From: an uncultured Bacteroidales bacterium
GTDB taxonomy: Bacteria > Bacteroidota > Bacteroidia > Bacteroidales > UBA932
NCBI GenBank assembly: GCA_900318355.1
Contig: ONKE01000024.1
Location: 62,001-126,000 of the forward strand
Direction of reading: 5' to 3'
Length of the DNA: 64,000 bases
Shown: piece after piece, positions 1 to 7,530 of the stretch
Position numbering within the stretch: the stretch's first letter is position 1
How the letters are laid out: every line of letters begins with the position of its first letter
Notes under the pieces: generated by a model
What the model saw: the letters and a program-made list of their open reading frames with translations, nothing else
Database searches by the model: none
Told to the model about the DNA's origin: nothing
Program-made: the position numbers and the translations under genes

Positions 1-1
1 C

Positions 2-1435
2 CTGGACGGTTTCGAAGGGAACATCTTCCGCATTTCCACCGGGGCCACGGTCCAGCTTTCCGCCACCGTGAAAAACGCCAAGGGCAATGTTTTCGCGACG
101 CCGCTGACCTGGGAAATCACGGAAGGGGCCTCCCTCTTCCATGTGGATTACAAGGGCCAGCTGACCGCCACGGGCGCCCAGGGCGATGGAAAGATCAAGG
201 TCAGCGTTGCGGCCAGGCCCTCCATTTCGGAGGTAGTTCGCCTCCGCATCATTCCGCTGCCCCAGAAGATCCAGGTATATGGCCATGACGACGCCCAGGA
301 TATCCAGGACCAACTCCGGCCGGGAGGCACGATGGACCTGCGAGTCAAAGTCTATCCGACCGAAGCCGACCAGCGCATTACGGTCAAGATCAGCTCGGAA
401 AGCGGTTCCGACAAAAACTGCGTCCTGTCGGCCACTACCACCCCCGACGGCGAATACACCCGCGTCAGGGTCTCGTTCAACAAAGTCTCCGACATCAAAT
501 ACCACTCGCTGATCATCACCTCCGCCGCCAAGGAGGCCGTCAGCCGGACGGCCCGTTTCTACTGCTTCGACTACTATGAGACCGACCTGAAGGTAGGCGA
601 CTATGTCTATTACAACACCTCCAACGGCAAATTCCGGGCGGAAGACTGCGGACGCCGGACAGCCACCGGCTATATCGGCGGTGCGCCCAAGACGCCGCCG
701 ACCGTGAGCGGATTCAACTTTATCGGGGTCGTCGCTTCCCTCTCGATACCCGACGACAATGATTTCCTGAAGGCTTCCATGCTCGCTTCCTGCGCAGACA
801 ATGTCCACAAAAGCATTTCCGGCTTCCGGCGCAGCAACCTGATCGGCTTCGACAACTTCAACGGCGCCCACGCGCTGGTCATTGCCAGGAGCCATTCCAC
901 CCCGATGAAATGGTCTGCCGCCAATGTGGAAATCGCCAAGGACAACAGCATCAATACCTATCACCTGAACCCTCTCAACGGCGTGCTTGCCTTCTCCAAG
1001 GACCAGGCGTCCTCCAACAGCGGGATGACCTATGTCCCCTACGGCTTCCTTGCCTACAGGATCATGCGCCGCTACAACGGGCTGCAGAACAATGCCAATC
1101 GCAAGGTCCTCCCGGCCGACTATGTCCAATCCTATGGATCGGGCACAGCCGCCGTGTCAGTGCCGACTACGTCCGCCTCCGGCAAATCCTCGACCGGCTG
1201 GTTCCTGCCGGGCAAGGGCGACCTGAGCCTGATGGATATGAGCTGCCGCTTTTCCCTGACGGCCGCCGGCTGTGACGCCTTCCCTTCAAACGCGCAGTAC
1301 TGGACGACGGAAGAACGGTTTTCGACGTCGGCCATAACGGCGGAAATCCTCGGGGGCAATTGGGATGCCTGGCATTTCCAGGGCTACCAGAAGTCGACCA
1401 CGGACGCCCGCGCACGCGCCTTCCTTTATTTGTAA
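2..1435 (+). CDS. Surface protein with Ig-like and DUF1566-like domains (5' partial)
   Basis: The frame is open to the first base, so the start lies before the window; an apparent start at position 68 is an internal GTG. The visible 477 residues begin with a beta-rich segment resembling bacterial Ig-like domains (pattern 'VQLSATVKN...LTWEI...G.LTATG'). The C-terminal half resembles the DUF1566/fimbrial-tip type seen in Bacteroidota surface proteins: 'GWFLPGKGDL', 'YWTTEE' and 'ARAFLYL' near the end follow the usual GW.LP...YW(S/T)(S/T)E...R.. spacing. Inference: a secreted or lipid-anchored cell-surface protein, perhaps an adhesin or fimbria-associated protein. Export cannot be judged because the N-terminus is missing. 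Function unknown. Confidence 0.6.
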   Translation: MDGFEGNIFRISTGATVQLSATVKNAKGNVFATPLTWEITEGASLFHVDYKGQLTATGAQGDGKIKVSVAARPSISEVVRLRIIPLPQKIQVYGHDDAQDIQDQLRPGGTMDLRVKVYPTEADQRITVKISSESGSDKNCVLSATTTPDGEYTRVRVSFNKVSDIKYHSLIITSAAKEAVSRTARFYCFDYYETDLKVGDYVYYNTSNGKFRAEDCGRRTATGYIGGAPKTPPTVSGFNFIGVVASLSIPDDNDFLKASMLASCADNVHKSISGFRRSNLIGFDNFNGAHALVIARSHSTPMKWSAANVEIAKDNSINTYHLNPLNGVLAFSKDQASSNSGMTYVPYGFLAYRIMRRYNGLQNNANRKVLPADYVQSYGSGTAAVSVPTTSASGKSSTGWFLPGKGDLSLMDMSCRFSLTAAGCDAFPSNAQYWTTEERFSTSAITAEILGGNWDAWHFQGYQKSTTDARARAFLYL

Positions 1436-1459
1436 CTTACGACAGAAACCTTCTTCTAT

Positions 1460-1490
1460 TTTGTAAATGCGGGAAGTATTCGTATTTTTG
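1460..1490 (+). promoter_or_regulatory. Bacteroidota-type promoter for the hydrolase pair
   Basis: TTTG at 1460-1463 and TATTTTTG at 1483-1490 are separated by 19 bp, a perfect match to the Bacteroidota -33/-7 consensus (TTTG, TAnnTTTG). Transcription would start near 1495 and give a leader of about 45 nt before the ATG at 1540. Confidence 0.75.
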
Positions 1491-1539
1491 TATGCGCAAA
1501 TCGAAACGCCTTGCACGTTACAAATAAAAAGAATGCCTT

Positions 1540-2331
1540 ATGTCATTGTTATCTTTCCTGTCCAGACCTGAATACGAGGTCTTCGGTCCCCATGGCGGCA
1601 TTGCCATGAACCTGACTCTCCCCCGTGCCTTCGACCCGGCCAAGAGCAAATGCCCGATCGTCATCCTGATGCACGGATTCATGTCCAGGAAAGACGCCTA
1701 CCCCATCCCCGCCATTGCGGAGGCCCTGGCACGGGAAGGAATTGCTTCCATCCGTTTCGATTTCGACGCGCACGGCAGGAGCGAGGGACGCTTTATCGAC
1801 ATGACGATTTCCAGTGAAATCGCAGATGCAAAGGCGGTACTCGACTATGCACGCAGTCTACCCTACGTCACCAAGGTCGCTTTACTGGGACATTCTCAGG
1901 GAGGCGTCGTGGCCGGCATGCTCGCAGGACAACTGGAAGATACGCCCGACAGGCCCGAATGCCTCGTCCAACTGGCGCCTGCCGCCGTGCTGAAGGACGA
2001 TGCCATCGCCGGACAGTGCATGTTCTCGAAATACGATGCGGCCAACCCGCCGGAGTATGTCAATGTCATGTTCCACAAGTTAGGAAGGAAATTCATTCTG
2101 GAAGCCCAGAAGCTGCCCATTTTCGAGACATCGGCCAAGTACGGCGGCAAGGTTCTGCTGATCCATGGAGAAAAGGACAAGATAGTCCCGGTTTCCTATA
2201 GCCGGCGTTATCACGAAGTCTACCCTTCCAGCGAGCTACGCCTCCTCAAGGAGGAAGGGCATATGCTCTCCGGGGACAAACAGGCCCTCATCCAGATGGT
2301 CGTACTCTTCTTGAAAGGGAATCTCAAATGA
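1540..2331 (+). CDS. Cytoplasmic alpha/beta hydrolase (esterase-like)
   Basis: A 263-residue serine hydrolase of the alpha/beta fold. The nucleophile elbow is 'LGHSQGG'; the probable catalytic Asp is in 'HGEKDKIVP' and the His in 'EEGHMLSG'. 'MHGF' early in the protein is the usual oxyanion-loop motif. No signal peptide is visible, so it should act in the cytoplasm. The general layout resembles bacterial feruloyl/cinnamoyl esterases, but the substrate cannot be assigned. Its stop overlaps the start of the next hydrolase by 4 bp (ATGA), so the two are translationally coupled and probably act on related esters. A strong promoter lies 50 bp upstream. Confidence 0.8.
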   Translation: MSLLSFLSRPEYEVFGPHGGIAMNLTLPRAFDPAKSKCPIVILMHGFMSRKDAYPIPAIAEALAREGIASIRFDFDAHGRSEGRFIDMTISSEIADAKAVLDYARSLPYVTKVALLGHSQGGVVAGMLAGQLEDTPDRPECLVQLAPAAVLKDDAIAGQCMFSKYDAANPPEYVNVMFHKLGRKFILEAQKLPIFETSAKYGGKVLLIHGEKDKIVPVSYSRRYHEVYPSSELRLLKEEGHMLSGDKQALIQMVVLFLKGNLK

Positions 2332-3233
2332 ACCTTTCAGGAAGCACGGCCGCAATTCTGGGCTTCTTCCTGCTACTGTCCCCCCTCTGTCATGCATCGC
2401 CGGCGGACACCGTCGCACTCTGGAAGGGGGAAAAGATGCCTTTCGGGAAGGAGGTCACCCTCTATGCATACCGGGCGGAGAGTCCAAACGGTACCGCCAT
2501 CGTCATCTGTCCCGGTGGCAGTTATCACTGGCTCGACCAGAGCGGAGAGGGTTTCGAGGTGGGTGAATGGCTCGCCTCCAAGGGCATCACGGCCTTCGTC
2601 CTTTTCTACAGGACGGCCGGCGCGGCCGAGATTGCCTGGCACACGCGCCTGTTATTCCGCGGGAAACGCCATCCCGACATGATCACCGACGCTCAGCGGG
2701 CTCTCCAGTATGTCCGGGAACATTCAAGCACATACGGTATCGACCCAGAGAGGGTCGGTATGATGGGATTCTCGGCCGGCGGACACCTGGTGATGTCAGC
2801 CGCATGTTTCAGCGGGACCGACTTCCTCCGGGCAGCCGGCATCGCCACCACCGCAAGTCTGCGACCGGCATTCGTCGCAGCCATCTACCCGGTCGTGACG
2901 ATGCGGCCGCCTTACGTCCACTGCCGCTCCAGGCGCGGATTACTTGGCGACAACCGGGTCGGGAACCGCATTCTGCGCGACTCCCTCTCCCTGGAGCTGA
3001 AGATCCCGGACGACTGTCCTCCTGTCTTCCTCGTCAACTGCCTCGACGACCCTGTCGTGGATTACCACAACTCCGTCCTGCTGGACTCCGCCCTGACCCG
3101 GAAAGGAATCCCCCACGTGTATCATCAATACAGCAGGGGGAAACACGGTTTCGGGGTCAGCGACTATTACGGCAGCCCGGAAAGCCGGCAGTGGAAAGAG
3201 GCCTTCCTGAACTGGCTGGCCGGCTTGTTCTAG
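2328..3233 (+). CDS. Secreted alpha/beta hydrolase, acetyl-xylan-esterase-like
   Basis: 301 residues with an N-terminal signal peptide (hydrophobic stretch 'AAILGFFLLLSPLCHA', cleavage likely after 'CHA'). The fold is the BD-FAE/esterase-lipase type: oxyanion motif 'CPGGSYHWL', nucleophile 'GFSAGGH', Asp in 'NCLDDPVVDY', His in 'RGKHGFG'. Proteins of this type remove acetyl or feruloyl groups from plant polysaccharides in the periplasm; that role is inferred here. It overlaps the cytoplasmic hydrolase upstream by 4 bp. Its 3' end overlaps the 3' end of the opposite-strand AMP-ligase by 4 bp, so no terminator fits between the two converging units. Confidence 0.8.
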   Translation: MNLSGSTAAILGFFLLLSPLCHASPADTVALWKGEKMPFGKEVTLYAYRAESPNGTAIVICPGGSYHWLDQSGEGFEVGEWLASKGITAFVLFYRTAGAAEIAWHTRLLFRGKRHPDMITDAQRALQYVREHSSTYGIDPERVGMMGFSAGGHLVMSAACFSGTDFLRAAGIATTASLRPAFVAAIYPVVTMRPPYVHCRSRRGLLGDNRVGNRILRDSLSLELKIPDDCPPVFLVNCLDDPVVDYHNSVLLDSALTRKGIPHVYHQYSRGKHGFGVSDYYGSPESRQWKEAFLNWLAGLF

Positions 3234-4765
3234 TCCCGGTACGCCTTTCTGTCCTTTTTACCGTTATAGGTGTATTTGACGGCATCGACGACCTCATACA
3301 TGGTCGGCACTTTGTACGGGGCGAGTTTTCCCTTGAGAAAGACGGCCAGGGCGTGCCTGTCGAAGGCGGCGCCTTCATCGGCCAGGACCAGGAGGAGTTT
3401 CAGTACCGTGCCCACCACGGGATGTACGGCGGCGATGCAGATGCAGTCCTTGATAAGCGGAAAAGCAAGCGCCGCGTTCTCCACTTCCAGCGGATTCACC
3501 TTGAAGCCGCCGACGTTGATGACGTCGCCCAGCCGTCCGCTCAGGTGGATCAGTCCATCCCCGTCGAAATAGCCCAGGTCCGACATAAACACCTTTCCGT
3601 CCACGATGACCTTCCGGGTGGCCTCGTCGTCGTTGACGTATCCGCTCATGATGGTCAAGCCGGAGACCACCATCGTGCCTTCGGGCGTAATCTCCACGGA
3701 GGCGTTCTTCAGGGGGCGGCCGATGCAGCCTTCCATGTATTTTCCGTCATTGAACTCGTAGGTAGCCACGCAGCCGATCTCCGTTCCGCCATACGTGTTG
3801 TAAAGTTTCGACTCCGGCAGGGCCTTGGCCAGCTGTTCCATCTCGGCATGGGAGATTGGGGCCGCGCCGGTTTCGATGAAATCAATCCGGGGCGCAACGG
3901 CACGCAGCCTATCGTAGGAGAACTGCATGATCAGACGGATGCTTGCCGGGACGAGGAAAGTCGCGAAATGCTCATACGGAAGGTCGAACACCTTGAAGAA
4001 GGCATTGATGTCCTTTATGCCGTCCAGGATGCAGACGGTGCCGCCGGCCGAGAGGATGGGATGGATCTTGAAGAGGCTGGCGATATGGTTGAGCGGTCCG
4101 CTGACGATAAAGAGCAGGTCCTTGTGGAAGTGCATGTCCACGATGAAGTTCTCCGCGCAGGAGCGTAGGCAGGTCTCCGAGAGCATGACGCCCTTGGACT
4201 TGCCGGTCGTGCCTGTCGTGTAGAGCGTGTCCACAATCTCGTCGGGGAAGGCGTAGGCCTCCACCTCGTCCTTGACGGCCTGGAAGTTCTCTTCCGTCGC
4301 GGCATGTTCGAGCGGGACTGCGATGGCCTTCAGATAGTGGACGGCACAATACGTGACAAGGAAATCAATGTCCTGATCGGCACGGTACACGTAGGGGCGG
4401 TGCGGCCCGACCCCTTTTGCGCGCAGTTCCTCCGCCCGCCCGAGGATGGCATCCCAGAGCTGCGAGTAGGTCATGAAATCCTCTCCGCAGATGGCGGCCA
4501 CCTTGTCGGGCGAGGTGACGGCAAACTGCCGTATCCTGCTTTCAAGGGTCATTTTCGCCTCGACCATCCGGGTAATGGAGGCGATGTTCCGGAGGTTTTT
4601 CGGAGTCACGTCCTCCGCATCCAGCAGGATCCCATATTTCTCTGACAGGGAATACAAGATGGTCGCAACGCTCAGTGAATCCAGTTCGGCAAAAAGAAAA
4701 TCCACGTCGAAATCCACGGCGGGAAGCACGTCGGAGAGCAGTAGCTTGATTTCTTCCGTTTTCAT
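3230..4765 (-). CDS. ACP-AMP ligase fusion, probable starter loading enzyme
   Basis: 511 residues. Residues 1-75 look like an acyl carrier domain: Ser30 in 'ELDSLSV' is the probable phosphopantetheine site. The rest is an ANL-family adenylate-forming ligase: 'YTTGTTGKSKG' is the phosphate loop, 'NTYGGTEIG' the A5 motif, 'SDLGYFDGDG' and 'GRLGDVINVGGFKV' the hinge motifs, and a C-terminal 'NGKKDRK' supplies the adenylation lysine. In aryl polyene and flexirubin clusters such ligases activate an aryl or acyl acid and load it onto a carrier protein. Here the carrier is fused at the N-terminus. It is the last gene of the polyene operon, 11 bp after the MMPL exporter. Substrate unknown; no ammonia lyase is seen nearby. 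Confidence 0.85.
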   Translation of the reverse strand: MKTEEIKLLLSDVLPAVDFDVDFLFAELDSLSVATILYSLSEKYGILLDAEDVTPKNLRNIASITRMVEAKMTLESRIRQFAVTSPDKVAAICGEDFMTYSQLWDAILGRAEELRAKGVGPHRPYVYRADQDIDFLVTYCAVHYLKAIAVPLEHAATEENFQAVKDEVEAYAFPDEIVDTLYTTGTTGKSKGVMLSETCLRSCAENFIVDMHFHKDLLFIVSGPLNHIASLFKIHPILSAGGTVCILDGIKDINAFFKVFDLPYEHFATFLVPASIRLIMQFSYDRLRAVAPRIDFIETGAAPISHAEMEQLAKALPESKLYNTYGGTEIGCVATYEFNDGKYMEGCIGRPLKNASVEITPEGTMVVSGLTIMSGYVNDDEATRKVIVDGKVFMSDLGYFDGDGLIHLSGRLGDVINVGGFKVNPLEVENAALAFPLIKDCICIAAVHPVVGTVLKLLLVLADEGAAFDRHALAVFLKGKLAPYKVPTMYEVVDAVKYTYNGKKDRKAYRD

Positions 4766-4776
4766 ATCGAATGCAT

Positions 4777-7530
4777 TTAACTTGTAATCTTGATCGTGTC
4801 CATTTCAGAGACGGCCACCCTGGCGACGGTCCGGGCGTCCTCATCCGCGATGTGGGAGATGACCTTCACGCCGGGATGGGTCAGCGCAGCGAGCAACGCC
4901 AGCTCACCGTACAGGTCGCCTGACAGCTCGATTTCCCCGTCCGGGGGCACGTTCAGGCCGGCGACACCCGAGGCTTTCTCCCTCAGGCTGCGCCTTACGC
5001 ACCGTTCAATCTCCTTGCCCTTGTAGGCATAGCGGGCCCGGACGAGGTCCGCCGGGGTCTTCGGCGCCCCGGTCAGGAGCAAGCGCAGGGTAAGCGGGCT
5101 GGTCCTTTCACGGCCATCCCGGACTGTAAGCCACTTAAAGAGCAGCGGCGGAATGAGATAGGCCATGAGTACCACCGAGAACATGCCGATGATGGTCACT
5201 TCCGCTAGCGAACGCATGGCGGGATGGCGGGCAAGAATCAGAGTCCCGATACCGACGAACATGATTGCGGCGGACTGCAGGATGCTCCGCTTGTAGGACG
5301 CGAGGATCGGTTTGCGGCGGGCATACTCATACTGGCAGCCTTCGGTCATGAAAATGGTATAATCGTCCCCCTGCCCGAAGATAAACGTAGCAAGGATGAT
5401 GTTGACAATATTGAATTTGATGCCGAAAGCCGCCATCAGGCCCAGGATCCAGACCCAGCTGACCGCCATGGGAATGAAGGATATCAGGGCGAGTTCCACC
5501 CGGCCGAATGAGAAACAGAGGAAGAGGAATACTATCAGGGAGCAGGCCCAGCCGATATAATTGAAATTGTCGGACAGGCTGCCTGCCATCGCCCGGTTCA
5601 TGCCAGATGGTTCGAAACACTTGTCCCCCATGGCTGAGGAGACGGTCTCCACCCGATCAGCAGGGACATTGAGGGCGCTGACGGCATAGACAGGCCCGTC
5701 CGGAGACGGAGCGGTGAAATTCCGGGAGAAAACCGTACGGATCAGTCCCCCGAAAGAGGCGCAGGAAAGTGGCGTCAGGGTGTCCGAAGCCGCAATCAAC
5801 TCTTGAAATCCTCCGAAGGCCCCGGCGGCGAATCCCTCTTCGAGTGCGGTCTTTTCAAAGCAACTTGTCAGCTCTTCCCTGTGGCGCCGGACGAAATCCT
5901 GCCAGAGGGCGATGCGGTGTTCCTGCTCCGACGGGGGGACGATAAAGGAGAACGCCGCGTTCTGCCGGACCGCGTCGCCCGCCCGGACAAGACTGTCAAT
6001 CTGTCGCTCCCGTATCGACATATCCGCCACGGCCCCGTCCAAGTCCGGACCCTTGCCATAGACGTACAGCGTCCGTGCGGAGTGGGTTTCATCCCCGGCG
6101 ATCAGGTCCTCGAAATACTGCATGTCCCGTCGCTGCCCCTCCGTCATATAATTGATGTGCGAGAGGTCGGCGTCGAATTCAGTGCGGAAACTCAGCACGG
6201 CCAGCGGCAGCGTGACCATCGCGGCGGCAATCACAATCCACCGTTTGTTTTCCGGAGAGAATGCGGCCAGCCGGTCCAAAAAGGGGCTGTCGCGACGAAG
6301 GTCCCGGCGATCGGATACGTAATGCGGCAGATAGACCAGGACAAAGAGAATGGTGCCGACCAGCAGCAGGGACGCAAAGAGCCCCAGGTCCCGCAGGGCC
6401 GTGGAATTGAGAGGAACCAGGGCCATGAATGCACCGACGGTGGTGATGTTGCCCACTACCAGAGGAGAAATGATCTCCTGCAGGGCCGTCCGCCTGTCAG
6501 GCTGGTGGGCCATGTGCGTAATCAGGTGAAGCGGATAATTGACGGCAATGCCCAGGATGACGCTGGAGATTCCGATTACGATGATGGAAACGCTATCGCG
6601 GAATAGCGTCAGCCCCGCCAATGCGAAGAGCAGGCCCCATCCCACTGAAATGAAAATCAGCAGGATATTTCGCAGCGACTGGAAGGAATAAAGCAGGAGC
6701 AGGACAATCAGGACGAGCGACAGGGAAACGGCCAGGACACTGTCCTTCTTGATCCGGGAGGCGTTCCCGACGGCAATGGCCGGAGCTCCGATGATTTCGG
6801 CCGACACCTCCGGAAAAGCCGAATGCATCTGCCGGGACGCCTTCTCCAACAAACGGACCAGCTGAGTGTTCCTGTCGGTTTCGCTGCCTCCGAAGGGAGA
6901 ATCGACCATGATGACGGCACGGCTCTTGTCCGAGGTAAAAAGATGGTCTTCGTACATCTCGAACCCCGACGGACCTACGGAGGCCCGGAGACGATCCATA
7001 ACAGGGGCGAAAAGGCCCAGCGGGTCACGGCGTATTCCCGTTTTGACCAAGGGGGACGAAGGGAACATAAGGACGGCCCGGTCGCCTCGGAGCGCCTCAC
7101 CGAGATAATCCGGCCTTGCCAACAGACTGTCCATCCGTGCGATGTCGGCTTCTTCCAGAAAATAAGGGATGTTCGAATAGACCTCCTCCGCGACATCCGC
7201 CAGGGCCTCCGCATCGACTCCTCCCGTGCCGAGGCTCTGCCGGGCATCCAGCCGGTCCAGAGAATCCGTAAAGGCGTCGATAGCCTCCACCACGAGGTCG
7301 GAATCACCGGGATTGGAAAAGAGGACATAGATTCGTTCCGCACCGGAAACACCCTGGTATATCGTCATTTCCTCCCTTTCCTGCGTACCCATTGGAAGAA
7401 AATCGCTGATATCTTCGCTGAAACGGATTGTCAGCAGCATGGCAAGCAGGACGGCGGAAAGCAGGACGAGCGATCCGCCGCGTATCTTCCGGTGACGGGA
7501 AAAGAAATCGTATAGGAAGACTGTCTTCAT
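4777..7530 (-). CDS. MMPL/RND-family lipid exporter with C-terminal Rossmann-like tail
   Basis: 917 residues with two halves, each with a large periplasmic loop and a cluster of membrane segments, as in MMPL exporters. The N-terminal helix 'LVLLSAVLLAMLLTIRF' is followed by a loop, then helices around residues 265-410; the second half begins near 'NYIGWACSLIVFLFLCFSF' and carries 'TFIFGQGDDYTIFMTEG', a typical MMPL motif. Family members in aryl polyene clusters are thought to move the finished lipid across the inner membrane. Roughly the last 100 residues are soluble and contain 'ELSGDLYGELALLAAL' followed by 'ADEDAR', like the first half of a SAM-methyltransferase Rossmann fold but too short to be complete. 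It overlaps the FAD-acyltransferase gene by 4 bp. Confidence 0.85.
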   Translation of the reverse strand: MKTVFLYDFFSRHRKIRGGSLVLLSAVLLAMLLTIRFSEDISDFLPMGTQEREEMTIYQGVSGAERIYVLFSNPGDSDLVVEAIDAFTDSLDRLDARQSLGTGGVDAEALADVAEEVYSNIPYFLEEADIARMDSLLARPDYLGEALRGDRAVLMFPSSPLVKTGIRRDPLGLFAPVMDRLRASVGPSGFEMYEDHLFTSDKSRAVIMVDSPFGGSETDRNTQLVRLLEKASRQMHSAFPEVSAEIIGAPAIAVGNASRIKKDSVLAVSLSLVLIVLLLLYSFQSLRNILLIFISVGWGLLFALAGLTLFRDSVSIIVIGISSVILGIAVNYPLHLITHMAHQPDRRTALQEIISPLVVGNITTVGAFMALVPLNSTALRDLGLFASLLLVGTILFVLVYLPHYVSDRRDLRRDSPFLDRLAAFSPENKRWIVIAAAMVTLPLAVLSFRTEFDADLSHINYMTEGQRRDMQYFEDLIAGDETHSARTLYVYGKGPDLDGAVADMSIRERQIDSLVRAGDAVRQNAAFSFIVPPSEQEHRIALWQDFVRRHREELTSCFEKTALEEGFAAGAFGGFQELIAASDTLTPLSCASFGGLIRTVFSRNFTAPSPDGPVYAVSALNVPADRVETVSSAMGDKCFEPSGMNRAMAGSLSDNFNYIGWACSLIVFLFLCFSFGRVELALISFIPMAVSWVWILGLMAAFGIKFNIVNIILATFIFGQGDDYTIFMTEGCQYEYARRKPILASYKRSILQSAAIMFVGIGTLILARHPAMRSLAEVTIIGMFSVVLMAYLIPPLLFKWLTVRDGRERTSPLTLRLLLTGAPKTPADLVRARYAYKGKEIERCVRRSLREKASGVAGLNVPPDGEIELSGDLYGELALLAALTHPGVKVISHIADEDARTVARVAVSEMDTIKITS

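Noticed and set aside
2567..4168. 533-codon plus-strand frame
   Set aside because: It runs across the 3' ends of two convergent genes (esterase and AMP ligase), both with intact motifs; no motif of its own.
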